NCBI RefSeq assembly: GCF_015244675.1
Contig: NZ_JABCQO010000001.1
Coordinates: 1-64,000 of the forward strand
Direction: 5' to 3'
Length of the DNA stretch: 64,000 bases
Source of the DNA: Gluconobacter cerevisiae
GTDB taxonomy: Bacteria; Pseudomonadota; Alphaproteobacteria; Acetobacterales; Acetobacteraceae
The notes under the pieces were generated by a model that worked only from the letters and a program-made list of their open reading frames with translations, did no database searches and was not told the DNA's origin. The translations under genes were made by a program, and so were the position numbers. This document shows, in pieces, positions 24,912 through 33,751 of this stretch. Position 1 is the first letter of the stretch; each line of letters opens with the position of its first letter.

Positions 24912-27218
24912 TCAGAAACGCTGGTCAATGCCGGTCAGGATCGTGCGACGCAGACCGTATTGCGGCGCGCCCACCCCGATGCCACTGCCATCACGCAGCA
25001 GATAGGTCCGGTCAAACAGATTGGTCACATCCAAACGAAGCTGGGTCCGTTTGAGGAAAGGAACGTGGAACAGATCCTTGAAGGACTGGACCAGCGACAG
25101 GTTGAATGTCGCGTACTGCGGAACCGAAGCCCCGTTGGGCGTCGCGCCATCAGCTCGCAGACCGCTGCCATAGACCATTGTTGCAGACAGACGCAGCGGA
25201 TGACCGGTTCTGTGGAAGAAGGAATAGCTTCCCCCTGCCGAAGCGGTCCAGCGCTGATCGTGGTCAAGATGGATCCAGCGCTTGCTGGTATAGGCCAGAT
25301 CGTCCGGGCTGAAGTTCCACTGGGCGGTCGTGATGTCCTTGCCGATAGCGCGGGACCAGGAGAAGTTGCCATAAACGCTAAATGCGCCGCGGGTATAGTC
25401 CGTCGCAAATTCATAACCATGAACCTGACCGCGACGATAATTGAACGCCGACAGGATCACCGGGGAGCCGAACTGCCCTTCATCAATCATGTTCTTGGCG
25501 AGCTTCACATAGGCATCAAAAGAGGCATGCCAGCCCGGCAGAATTGTCTGTGAGAAACCCGCATCAAAATAATGGTCACGCTCAGCCTTGACGTTGCTAT
25601 TCAGGAACGTTCCTGGAGCTGCAGATGTATTAGCGAACTTGTTGAGCGATGTACCACCCACCAGCTCGAACGGCGGCGGCGTGAAGTAACGGGAGTATCC
25701 TGCATGGAACGTGCCACCGTGCCAAGGCTTGTAAACGATGTTCAGGCGTGGGCTGACCTGCTTGGCATGCGTGTATTCATCCACGCCATCAAAACGCAGA
25801 CCATAATTGACTGTCAGATTCTTAAGCGGACGCCATTCATCCTGCGCATAGAGGCCATACATCCACCCCGTGCGGCCCGTACCATCATGAATGGTGAGTG
25901 GATTGTCGGAATAAATCGCGCCTCCATCGGCATCTTCGCCACTCTGAGGATAAACGGTTGAATCTGATTTGGAAACGTTACGTTCCACATAGATCTGATA
26001 ACCGAAGCGGACAGTATGGTCCTTTGCGGCCTGCCATGTGGCATCGGACTGCGTTCCCGTCGAGAAGACAGAACGGGCCGCACGCTGTGCAATGCCGTTG
26101 TATACCAGATCGCCCAGCGGATCAGGCGAATAGCGCAGGGAGCTGTAACGCATTACGGCGGAGGTCTGGAAGCTCAGCTTGCCCATATCCTTTTGCAGGG
26201 ACAGGATGCCGAAATCCGTGATTTCCTTCTGATGCTCGGTCAGGCTCGAACTGTCGCCATTCCCGTAAAGCTTCTGGGACAGGTCGCTGCCGGCAAAAGA
26301 CGGGTTAGCAAACTGGCGCTGCAATCCCGGATTGTTGGGAAGCTGATATTCGGCGTTGGACACACCGGCCGTGAAGCTGATCCGGGTGTTTTCATCAACT
26401 GTGTAACGACCGTGACCGAGGAAATGATACTGGTTCGTCAGATCGTGCAGGGCGTTGAAGCTCGGCGTCGTGTTTTCGATACCGACACGGTTATGAACGA
26501 AATCACCCGTCGCAAACCAGTCCCACTTCCCGTGATGACCGCCGAACTGCACGGACGGAAAGAAGTAATCGCGCGCGCCGCCGTAAATCGAAACATCGCC
26601 GCCAGCATCCGAATAGCCGTTCTTGGTGGTGATATCGATCACGCCAGCCTGAAGAAACCCGTACTCGCTGGGAAGCGCGCCGGTCGTCAGTGACATGGAG
26701 TGGGCAAAGCGCGTCATGAGCGTCTGTCCGAACACGCTCATCCCTTCCGGAAGCGCTACGCCATCAAGACGGAACTGCACTTCGTTATGATCGCCGCGGA
26801 TATGGATCTGTCCATAGCTGTCCTGCGCCACGCCTGGCGCCTGAAGCAGCAGGGCGTTCAGTGGCGCATTGTCGCCGCCCGGATTGGTCTCAATCGCCTG
26901 ACGCGAGAAATTATAAACCGTGGCGCCTGTTGACGGCTGAAGTGCAGCGCGGGCGCGTTCGAGATGGGCATTGACGGTCACGTCATCCGAGCCTGCACGA
27001 CTGATTTCCGTCGTGGTCGTTCCATGCTGGTCGTCGGCATGGCCGAAGCTGGAACGGGCGGCGGAAGCCTCATCGTCCGTCTGGGCATCGGCGGGGGCCG
27101 CAGTGGTCTGGGAAGACGTTGCAGACGGCGTTACCGACTGGGCAAACGCGGAATCGGCAAGGGCGGTGGTGCAGCCCAGCAGCAACAGAAATGAACGGGC
27201 AGACACGAAAGACGGCAT
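24912..27218 (-). CDS. TonB-dependent outer-membrane receptor (paralogue of the 8.2-kb receptor)
   Basis: 768 aa: signal peptide SFLLLLGCTTALADSAFAQS, a Gln/Ala/Thr-rich linker, plug domain about 100-230 (LLLQAPGVAQDSYGQIHIRG), then a beta-barrel ending in DQRF. It aligns along its whole length with the receptor beside the nag operon, sharing LPEG, YGFLQAGVIDITTKNG versus FGFRTAGVVDVTTKTG, and PSVQFGGHHGKWD. The two therefore probably recognise related ligands. Ligand is unknown. The start has GGAGG 6 nt upstream. It is divergent from another TonB receptor, and its upstream region shares an 11-mer with that of its paralogue. Confidence 0.88.
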   Translation of the reverse strand: MPSFVSARSFLLLLGCTTALADSAFAQSVTPSATSSQTTAAPADAQTDDEASAARSSFGHADDQHGTTTTEISRAGSDDVTVNAHLERARAALQPSTGATVYNFSRQAIETNPGGDNAPLNALLLQAPGVAQDSYGQIHIRGDHNEVQFRLDGVALPEGMSVFGQTLMTRFAHSMSLTTGALPSEYGFLQAGVIDITTKNGYSDAGGDVSIYGGARDYFFPSVQFGGHHGKWDWFATGDFVHNRVGIENTTPSFNALHDLTNQYHFLGHGRYTVDENTRISFTAGVSNAEYQLPNNPGLQRQFANPSFAGSDLSQKLYGNGDSSSLTEHQKEITDFGILSLQKDMGKLSFQTSAVMRYSSLRYSPDPLGDLVYNGIAQRAARSVFSTGTQSDATWQAAKDHTVRFGYQIYVERNVSKSDSTVYPQSGEDADGGAIYSDNPLTIHDGTGRTGWMYGLYAQDEWRPLKNLTVNYGLRFDGVDEYTHAKQVSPRLNIVYKPWHGGTFHAGYSRYFTPPPFELVGGTSLNKFANTSAAPGTFLNSNVKAERDHYFDAGFSQTILPGWHASFDAYVKLAKNMIDEGQFGSPVILSAFNYRRGQVHGYEFATDYTRGAFSVYGNFSWSRAIGKDITTAQWNFSPDDLAYTSKRWIHLDHDQRWTASAGGSYSFFHRTGHPLRLSATMVYGSGLRADGATPNGASVPQYATFNLSLVQSFKDLFHVPFLKRTQLRLDVTNLFDRTYLLRDGSGIGVGAPQYGLRRTILTGIDQRF

Positions 27219-27453
27219 GAAACCTCCGGACAGGGATGCAGGCAGAGACGAAGGATTGTCGGAGCGGACCTCTTATTATGTTATATCATAACGATTCAAG
27301 CGAAATCTGTCCCGCTGACCCACCACATGGCGTTGCGCGTTGGCGCTGTTGCACAAGTACAATATAAGCACCGTGAATTGCCGGCTTTGCTTGCGCTCTC
27401 AGGCAGACTGCCCCACGACTGACGCTGTCCTTTTCAGGAGCTCCGACCTTTCC
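27219..27453. promoter_or_regulatory. Divergent promoter region between two TonB receptors
   Basis: 235 bp. A perfect dyad GTTAT-ATC-ATAAC lies at 27280-27292, 62 bp upstream of the minus-strand receptor. The overlapping 11-mer ATATCATAACG (27283-27293) is shared with the promoter region of its paralogue at 8109-8119. A possible plus-strand promoter is TTGCGC (27333-27338) and TACAAT (27358-27363), spaced 19 bp. Confidence 0.35.
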
Positions 27454-29778
27454 ATGACGCTTCGCAAGGCTCTTCTCCTGAGCGCCAGCCTCCTCGGTCC
27501 ATCCCTCGCTCTCGCCGCCCCCACAGAGAAAGCGAAACCGCTGCACGGAAAAACCGGAGCGCCCCATCACACGAGTGCCCATCCGGCAGTTGCCCAACCA
27601 GCCCCGCGTAAAGCAGCCCCACAGTCCGTTCAGGCTCACGGTACCGAAACGATCGCCGTCACCGCACAACGCACGGATTTCGCCTTCGTCGCAGCACAGC
27701 ATCTCCCCGATGCCGACACCCGCCTGAGTGCAGAACGCCTGATCCAGCGCGGCGTCGTCACCCTGCGCGGTCTGGAGCGTGTGGCACCCAACCTGACCAT
27801 CCAGTCAATCAATGGCACGGCCTCCACCAATTTCTATCTGCGCGGCGTCGGCTTCAACGACTTCACCCAGAACAACATTCCCACCGTCATGACCTATTTC
27901 GATGACGTTCCGTTCGCGTTCTCGACTCTGTCGAGCGGGCTGATGTTCGATCTCGCGGACGTCACAGTCGCTCCCGGGCCGGTCGGGACCACACATGGCC
28001 AGTCTGATACCGGTGGTGAAATCCGCTTCCGCACCGCCGACCCGACCAGCACATGGCATTACGGCGCCAGTCAGGACATCGCGTCCTATGCGCGCAGCCG
28101 GAGCGAGGCCTATATTTCAGGCCCAATCGCCAAAGGGCTCGACTTCCGTCTGGCCGGACAGATCCGACAGGGTGGCGGCTGGCAGACCGATCCGCAGAAC
28201 GGCGCGCATCTGGGCGATGCGGACTCCTACGCCCTGCGCGGCAAGCTGCGCTGGCATTCGGACGACAACCGCACCACGATCCTGCTGTCTGGACATTTCG
28301 TACAGGACAACAGCCAGGTCGTGACAAGTCAGGCCGTCCATCGCCTGATAGGTAAAACCGGGCTGCCCCATCTTGGTCAACGTGAGGCCGAATGGTCCAT
28401 GCGTCCTCAATTTGCAGAACTAGTTGGACGCTCACCCGGCCTTAAACCCAGCGAACACAACCAGTTCTGGGGCTGGGATCTGCATATGGACCATGATTTC
28501 GGATTGGCTAAACTCACATCCGTCACCGCCTTCGAAACCGGACGACAAGGCGAATACACCGATCAGGACGGCACATCACGGGCCGAAGCCGACACCTACC
28601 GCACCATCAGCGCCAATGCCTTCACGCAGGAACTGCGTCTGGGCTCCAGCAATCCTGACAGCCGCCTGCAATGGGTCGTAGGCGCGTTCTATCAGCGCAG
28701 CCGGATGAAACAGCGCTTTTTCTTTGACTATACCGACTATGCGGCGCGCGGTTACATGATGGCGACGTCTTTTTCCATGAATCAGGAGAGCACGTCTGAA
28801 TTCGGCCATGTCAGCTACCAGCTGCCCCATAATGTCACGCTGTTTGCGGGCTTGCTGCACGAAATCGACGACCGCAGCCTGCCGGGCCTGACATCTGAAA
28901 TCTTCGGCGGCAAAACAACGGCTTTCCACGGCGAAAGCACGGCCGCGGCACAGTTTGCGGGCCAAGTCGGCGTCTCATGGCAGGCGACAAAAACCACGCT
29001 CGTCTATTACAAAATGAGCAAGGGCTTCAAACCCGGCGGCTTCAGTGCCAACAACACCCAGATCCAGGCCCAGCTCGACCCGTTCGGCCCCGAGACGGTT
29101 CTGACCTACGAATTCGGCTTCAAAAGCGATCCGATCCCCAATGTCCTGCGTCTGAATGGTGCCGCGTTCTATAACGACTTCCATGGCCAGCAGGTTGTCG
29201 GCACGGTCCTGATCCCGAATTACGGCCCGCTCAGCGAAATCACGAACGTCCCGAAATCTGAAAGCTGGGGCTTTGAAGGCACGGTCGAATTCCACCCCAT
29301 ACGCCATGTTTTCGTAACGCAGAACATTGGCTGGCAGCGTGGGAATTATCAGGACTTCCTGAACGTCAACCGCGCCGCCACGAATGCGGCCTACGCCAAA
29401 ACGGGCGTCTGGCGGGCCGTCAACAGCAACTTTGCAGGCGTGGATAACGGCCAGCCCAAGCTGACCCTAAACGGTCAGGCGGAATGGCGACAGCCTCTGA
29501 CATCGGCTCTCGGGCTCGATGTCGGGCCAGACTGGTCGTATCGCGGCAGTCAGGCCATCGCGGTCGGCGGCACGGGCTTTTATCGCCTGCCACCGTATTT
29601 TCTGCTCGGCGCCCATGCGACCCTGCGCCCCTCATCAGGGAAGTGGGAGGCCACTATTTACGCCTCCAACCTACTCAACCGCAGCTTTTTCGAAAGCGGC
29701 GGCATGGCGACGACGACCTATTTCTATATCCCCGGCCCGCCGCGCTTCATCGGCGGCCGGATCTCATACGGCTTCTGA
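27454..29778 (+). CDS. TonB-dependent outer-membrane receptor
   Basis: 774 aa from the chosen ATG, which has AGGAG 13 nt upstream and a good signal peptide (LRKALLLSASLLGPSLALAA). A His/Pro/Ala-rich linker leads to a TonB-box-like ETIAVTAQR, a plug domain about 70-190 (FYLRGVGFNDFTQNNIPTVM, ADVTVAPGPVGTTHG) and a 22-strand-type barrel with the ending FIGGRISYGF. The plug resembles the large sucrose/siderophore-like TonB receptor group of sphingomonads and acetic acid bacteria; it is not closely related to the other two receptors here. A TetR regulator is encoded convergently just downstream. Ligand unknown. Confidence 0.88.
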   Translation: MTLRKALLLSASLLGPSLALAAPTEKAKPLHGKTGAPHHTSAHPAVAQPAPRKAAPQSVQAHGTETIAVTAQRTDFAFVAAQHLPDADTRLSAERLIQRGVVTLRGLERVAPNLTIQSINGTASTNFYLRGVGFNDFTQNNIPTVMTYFDDVPFAFSTLSSGLMFDLADVTVAPGPVGTTHGQSDTGGEIRFRTADPTSTWHYGASQDIASYARSRSEAYISGPIAKGLDFRLAGQIRQGGGWQTDPQNGAHLGDADSYALRGKLRWHSDDNRTTILLSGHFVQDNSQVVTSQAVHRLIGKTGLPHLGQREAEWSMRPQFAELVGRSPGLKPSEHNQFWGWDLHMDHDFGLAKLTSVTAFETGRQGEYTDQDGTSRAEADTYRTISANAFTQELRLGSSNPDSRLQWVVGAFYQRSRMKQRFFFDYTDYAARGYMMATSFSMNQESTSEFGHVSYQLPHNVTLFAGLLHEIDDRSLPGLTSEIFGGKTTAFHGESTAAAQFAGQVGVSWQATKTTLVYYKMSKGFKPGGFSANNTQIQAQLDPFGPETVLTYEFGFKSDPIPNVLRLNGAAFYNDFHGQQVVGTVLIPNYGPLSEITNVPKSESWGFEGTVEFHPIRHVFVTQNIGWQRGNYQDFLNVNRAATNAAYAKTGVWRAVNSNFAGVDNGQPKLTLNGQAEWRQPLTSALGLDVGPDWSYRGSQAIAVGGTGFYRLPPYFLLGAHATLRPSSGKWEATIYASNLLNRSFFESGGMATTTYFYIPGPPRFIGGRISYGF

Positions 29779-29793
29779 AAGGCGTTTCTCCCC

Positions 29794-30447
29794 TCAGCAG
29801 GAAATCAGACACCGCGCGAGCGACTGGATTTCCCGCAGATTGCTCTGCGCGTCCATGGGCTCGCGCCCCAGCATGTTCATGGCGCGGAAATGGATCGTGC
29901 TGAGAAGCATGTCCAGAACCGTATCGGCATGCTGGCAGAAGACTTTCTCGCCCCGCCGGCTTGCGCGCTCAAGAAACAGCGCCATCTGCGCACGCGCCGG
30001 CACCACACTGACTTCCCACAAAACCTGACCGAACTCTGGATCATGCACGGCCTCACCCAGCAGAGTGCCGTAAGTCCGGCCCAGCGGGGTGGCGAGGAAG
30101 CGGATACGCGCGGCAATGAGTTCGTCTACATCCCCGGCAAAGCTTCCCGTATCAATCTGCGGCGTCAGATCATCGCGCCACAAACGGATCGCATCGAAGA
30201 ACATCGCCTGTTTCGTGGGCCAGCGCCGATAGACCGTAGCGGTTGAAACGCCTGCGGCCTTGGCCACGCGACTGATGGTGAGGCCCTGATAGCCTTCTTC
30301 CGCCAGAACCTGCGCGATTGCCGCGAGGATATTGTCTTTCAGGCCAAGATTGATCGGCCGTCCCGGCGCACGGATCAACGCACGGTCCCGGACGGGAACA
30401 TGAACAGGCTTTAGCGGTAAAGTATGTGTCACTGCGGTCTGCGACAT
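29794..30447 (-). CDS. TetR/AcrR-family transcriptional regulator
   Basis: 217 aa. N-terminal HTH at about 36-80 with GLTISRVAKAAGVSTATVYR and the following RWPTKQAMFFDAI, the family signature. The C-terminal ligand domain contains TPLGRTYGTLLGEAVHDPEFG, typical of one TetR C-terminal subgroup. A 20-residue basic/Pro-rich N-terminal extension precedes the HTH. It converges with the TonB receptor with 15 bp between stops and may regulate it or itself. A dyad resembling TetR-type sites lies just upstream of its start. Confidence 0.9.
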   Translation of the reverse strand: MSQTAVTHTLPLKPVHVPVRDRALIRAPGRPINLGLKDNILAAIAQVLAEEGYQGLTISRVAKAAGVSTATVYRRWPTKQAMFFDAIRLWRDDLTPQIDTGSFAGDVDELIAARIRFLATPLGRTYGTLLGEAVHDPEFGQVLWEVSVVPARAQMALFLERASRRGEKVFCQHADTVLDMLLSTIHFRAMNMLGREPMDAQSNLREIQSLARCLISC

Positions 30448-30463
30448 GAGTATTTCCCTTCCT

Positions 30464-30479
30464 GACCATTTGATCGGTC
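30464..30479. promoter_or_regulatory. Possible TetR operator
   Basis: GACC and GGTC arms separated by 8 bp (GACCATTTGATCGGTC), located 17-32 bp upstream of the tetR start codon. GATCGGTC half sites are common in TetR-type operators. Autoregulation is inferred from position. Confidence 0.3.
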
Positions 30480-30533
30480 GACATCATCTTTTGAGTTAAC
30501 GCAGCTAGTCAGAGATAGACGCTTCGTTACAAC

Positions 30534-30545
30534 ACGCAATTGCGT
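30534..30545. promoter_or_regulatory. Perfect 12-bp palindrome ACGCAATTGCGT
   Basis: A perfect palindrome about 90 bp upstream of the tetR start and 32 bp beyond the stop of the cytochrome c gene. It could be a second operator for tetR or part of a transcript end. No function can be assigned. Confidence 0.3.
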
Positions 30546-30576
30546 TTATTTGATATCAAAAGATGTCCATTTTCCA

Positions 30577-31050
30577 TCAGGGAATAACGTGACTCGCCTG
30601 AAGCGCCGTTCTTTTGGCCTGAACTGCCGCTGCATCCATCGGGACCGATCGGACGGATGCGACCTCCTGAGCGGAAATCCCGGACGACGATCCGCCTCCC
30701 AGCGTCGCTGCATAGCTCAGAACAGCGGCAATATCGTCATCGGAGAGCGCCTTAAACGACGGCATAAATCCCTTGTAGGACTGCCCTTCCACAAGAATCG
30801 GCCCATGCAGCCCGTTCACCAGAACCGCCGCAAGATATGCCTTCCCCTCGGGTGAAGAAGCGATGGCACCAACCCGCCCCGCAAGGGCCGGAAAAGTGCC
30901 GGGCCGCCCTGCGCCCGCAGGGCCGTGACACATCGCGCATTTTCCCGCGTAGAGCGCCGCACCATCCGCCGCCATCGCCGCAGACGCCACCAACGGTCCC
31001 ATGCCAAGAAGCCCCGCCAGCATGATCCTGAACCCGTGTCTCATCATCAT
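30577..31050 (-). CDS. Periplasmic mono-haem cytochrome c
   Basis: 157 aa with signal peptide (RIMLAGLLGMGPLVASAAMA) and one haem site C38-AM-C41-H42. The Met ligand is probably in the GFMPSFKALSDDDIAAVLSY segment, the standard end of class I cytochrome c. A C-terminal extension of about 40 residues (from GGGSSSGISAQEV) follows. It is divergent from the bc1 operon with 176 bp between starts, so it is a good candidate for an electron carrier from complex III, or for an electron outlet, in an organism whose main terminal oxidases are quinol oxidases. The same arrangement is remembered from Gluconobacter oxydans. Confidence 0.9.
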   Translation of the reverse strand: MMMRHGFRIMLAGLLGMGPLVASAAMAADGAALYAGKCAMCHGPAGAGRPGTFPALAGRVGAIASSPEGKAYLAAVLVNGLHGPILVEGQSYKGFMPSFKALSDDDIAAVLSYAATLGGGSSSGISAQEVASVRSVPMDAAAVQAKRTALQASHVIP

Positions 31051-31226
31051 GGCCCGAAGCCCTCCGGCATATGCGTTGTCGTAGCAGTTTGAAACACACT
31101 ACCCCCCGCTTCGTCTGAAAGCTACCGCTCCCGGCGAAGCAGCGTGTCTTTCTCGAAAGCGCAAATCCGCCTATCCTGCCGTCATCTTTCCTGCCGGAAC
31201 TCCGGCACAGTCGGCAGAGGTTCCGC
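31051..31226. promoter_or_regulatory. Divergent promoter region, cytochrome c / bc1 operon
   Basis: 176 bp separate the start codons of the cytochrome c gene and petA; both promoters must lie here. I see no convincing operator. Confidence 0.5.
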
Positions 31227-31859
31227 ATGACCCAGAGTGAGACGCCCCCTCCCGAGGGCGGCACGAAACGGCGCGATCTGCTGACGACCGCAACCGTAAC
31301 GCTGGGCTGCGCAGGGGCCTGCGCCCTTGCCGTTCCCTTTCTCAACAGCCTGAAAAACCCGGCGGCCACGACTTTGTCCGACAAGACGATCGAGGTCGAT
31401 CTGTCCTCTCTCGCCCCCGGACAGGACATGACCGTACAATGGCAGGACTGGCCCATTTTCATCCAGCGCCGCACACCCCAGATGCTGGCCGCACTCCAGA
31501 CCCCCGCACACATCGCCACCCTGCGCGACGCGAACTCAAAAATGTTGCAGCAGCCGAAAGATGCCACGAACTGGCACCGTTCGGTGCGTCCCGATTATGG
31601 GGTTCTGGTCGGGATCTGCACCCATCTGGGCTGCGTCCCGTCTTTCGAGAAACCCGGTTCCGCGCCCGAAGCGGCGGGAGGATATTTCTGCCCCTGTCAC
31701 GGCTCAAATTTCGATGCTGCAGGTCGTGTCGCAGAACGCGCACCCGCGCCATATAATCTGCCCGTCCCACCTGTGACGTTCCTTTCCGACACGAAAATCC
31801 GCATCGGCCACAGCGCGGGCGATCCAGGGTTCAGCATGTCCGACATCCAGCAGATCTGA
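31227..31859 (+). CDS. petA: Ubiquinol-cytochrome c reductase, Rieske iron-sulfur subunit
   Basis: 210 aa. A twin-arginine-type N-terminus (TKRRDLLTTATVTLGCAGAC) doubles as the membrane anchor. The 2Fe-2S ligands C131/H133 (CTHLGC) and C155/H158 (CPCHGS) are intact, as is the disulfide pair C136/C157. It passes electrons from ubiquinol to cytochrome c1 in complex III. First of three genes; petB follows after 12 bp. Confidence 0.97.
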   Translation: MTQSETPPPEGGTKRRDLLTTATVTLGCAGACALAVPFLNSLKNPAATTLSDKTIEVDLSSLAPGQDMTVQWQDWPIFIQRRTPQMLAALQTPAHIATLRDANSKMLQQPKDATNWHRSVRPDYGVLVGICTHLGCVPSFEKPGSAPEAAGGYFCPCHGSNFDAAGRVAERAPAPYNLPVPPVTFLSDTKIRIGHSAGDPGFSMSDIQQI

Positions 31860-31871
31860 GGACCGGACCCC

Positions 31872-33035
31872 ATGCCCGCACCCGAGAAAACTCCCGGATG
31901 GCTTGAACGCCGCCTGCCTGTCATGAGCGTGCTGCGGCGCGAATACATCGCGTTTCCGATGCCCCGGAATCTCAACGCCCTGTGGAGCTTCGGTGCGTTC
32001 CTGATGGTCACGATGGCCATCATGATTGCCAGTGGACTCTTCCTCGCCATCAACTACACCCCCGACATCACACAGGCCTTTGCCAGCGTCGAAGCGATCG
32101 ACCGTCAGATCCCCTCAGGCTGGTTCCTGCGCAGCCTGCATATGGGCGGCGTGACGATGCTGTTCGCCTGCCTCTACATCCATATCGCGCGCAGCCTGTG
32201 GTACGGCTCCTACAAGGCTCCGCGCGAACTGCTCTGGCTGACAGGACTGGGCATGATGCTGATGGTGATGGTCACGGCCTTCGCCGGTTATGTCCTGCCC
32301 TGGGGACAGATGTCCTACTGGGGCGCCACGGTGGTCCTGAATGCCGCCCATACCATTCCCCTGATCGGCAAGCCGGTTTCCGAACTGCTTTTGGGCGGCG
32401 AAACGCTGGGGAATACGGCCCTGCACCGCCTGTTCGTGCTGCATTTCACAATGGCCTTTGCGATCCTCGCCGTCATCGCCCTGCATGTAATTGCGCTGCA
32501 TGTGGTCAAACCGAACAATCCTTCCGGCATCGACCCCGTTAGCCCGAAACAGACCCTGCCGTTCCATCCGTATTACACCAGCCGGGACGGCTTCGCGCTC
32601 TGCCTGTTCCTGATGGTCTATGCCGGGCTGGTCTTTTTCCTGCCCGATCTGCTGACGCTTGCGGACAATTATGTTCAGGCCAATCCTCTCGTGACGCCGC
32701 GTGACATCCGGCCGGAATGGTATTTCGCACCGTTCTACGCGATCCTCCGCGCGGTACCGTCCCGGCTTGGCGGCCTGCTCCTTGCTGTCGGCAGTTTGGC
32801 CGTTCTGTTCGCCCTGCCCTCGTTGGACCGGTCGCCCACTCGTCCTGCGACACGCCGCCCTCTGGTGCGCCTGTCCCTGCCACTGGCTTTTCTATCGTTC
32901 ATTCTGCTGGGCGTCGCAGGGATGCATCCCCCGACCGAAACATGGCTGATCGTCAGCCGTATGGCGATGGCATGGTGGTTCATCCATTTTCTGGTGGTCA
33001 TGCCGCTCGTTTCGGAACGGGAGATCACATCATGA
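31872..33035 (+). CDS. petB: Ubiquinol-cytochrome c reductase, cytochrome b
   Basis: 387 aa, eight membrane helices. Haem ligands H90/H104 and H191/H205 sit with the expected 13-residue spacings. The Qo-site motif P281-E-W-Y284 is intact, and GYVLPWGQMSYWGATV is the standard Qo helix. The stop overlaps the petC start by 4 bases (ATGA). Confidence 0.97.
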   Translation: MPAPEKTPGWLERRLPVMSVLRREYIAFPMPRNLNALWSFGAFLMVTMAIMIASGLFLAINYTPDITQAFASVEAIDRQIPSGWFLRSLHMGGVTMLFACLYIHIARSLWYGSYKAPRELLWLTGLGMMLMVMVTAFAGYVLPWGQMSYWGATVVLNAAHTIPLIGKPVSELLLGGETLGNTALHRLFVLHFTMAFAILAVIALHVIALHVVKPNNPSGIDPVSPKQTLPFHPYYTSRDGFALCLFLMVYAGLVFFLPDLLTLADNYVQANPLVTPRDIRPEWYFAPFYAILRAVPSRLGGLLLAVGSLAVLFALPSLDRSPTRPATRRPLVRLSLPLAFLSFILLGVAGMHPPTETWLIVSRMAMAWWFIHFLVVMPLVSEREITS

Positions 33036-33736
33036 GCCGCCTGATCCGAAACTTCGTGCTTGCCGCCAGCCTTGCGCCCCTTCTCGCAGCCCTCCCCGCC
33101 TGCGCCAGTACACCCGCCCAGCGTGGCCTGATCGTCTTCCAGCATGTCTGCGCCGCCTGCCACGGCATGGAACACGTCGATTATGGAGATATGGCCGCCT
33201 TCGGACTCTCACCGGACGCCATTCACAATTGGGCTGCCGATCAGCAGCTTCCGAACGGCACGGACGACAATGGCGATCCAAAAACCCGTCCCGCTACGCC
33301 CACCGATCCCATTCTCTCGCCCTATCCCAACGAGGCCGTAGGACGGCTGGCCAATCACGGGCTGCTTCCGCCAGATCTCTCCCGACTGGCCATGACATTA
33401 CCGGGGGGCGCAGAACAGATCCGGCGCATCCTTCTGTCCTATGCCCCCACACCTGCGGGTGTGAAACTCGATGACGGCCGTTATTACAACACCGCCCTGA
33501 AATGGAAGCATATCGGCATGCCCCCGCCCCTTCAGGATGGCATGCTGACCTATCCGGATGGCACAAAATCCACCACCCAACAGATGGCGACCGACGTTTC
33601 GGCCTTCCTTAACGACGTCGCACATCCGCACGTAGCGGAACGCAGACGGATTGGCGTCTATGTTCTTGCATATCTCGTCCTGATGGCGGTTCTGACTTTC
33701 GTGCTCCAACGCCGGATCTGGAAATCGCGCCCCTGA
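33032..33736 (+). CDS. petC: Ubiquinol-cytochrome c reductase, cytochrome c1
   Basis: 234 aa. Signal peptide NFVLAASLAPLLAALPACAS, haem site C40-AA-C43-H44, Met ligand in KHIGMPPPLQDG, and a C-terminal anchor helix (GVYVLAYLVLMAVLTFVLQ) followed by basic residues, the normal topology of cytochrome c1. The start at 33032 is fixed by the ATGA overlap with petB; a longer open frame to 32717 lies inside petB and is rejected. Converges with the STN-domain gene, 15 bp between stops. Confidence 0.95.
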   Translation: MSRLIRNFVLAASLAPLLAALPACASTPAQRGLIVFQHVCAACHGMEHVDYGDMAAFGLSPDAIHNWAADQQLPNGTDDNGDPKTRPATPTDPILSPYPNEAVGRLANHGLLPPDLSRLAMTLPGGAEQIRRILLSYAPTPAGVKLDDGRYYNTALKWKHIGMPPPLQDGMLTYPDGTKSTTQQMATDVSAFLNDVAHPHVAERRRIGVYVLAYLVLMAVLTFVLQRRIWKSRP

Positions 33737-33751
33737 TGACTGGCGTGAAAC

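Noticed and set aside
32717-33031. N-terminal extension of cytochrome c1
   Set aside because: It lies inside petB in another frame; the ATG at 33032 gives the signal peptide.
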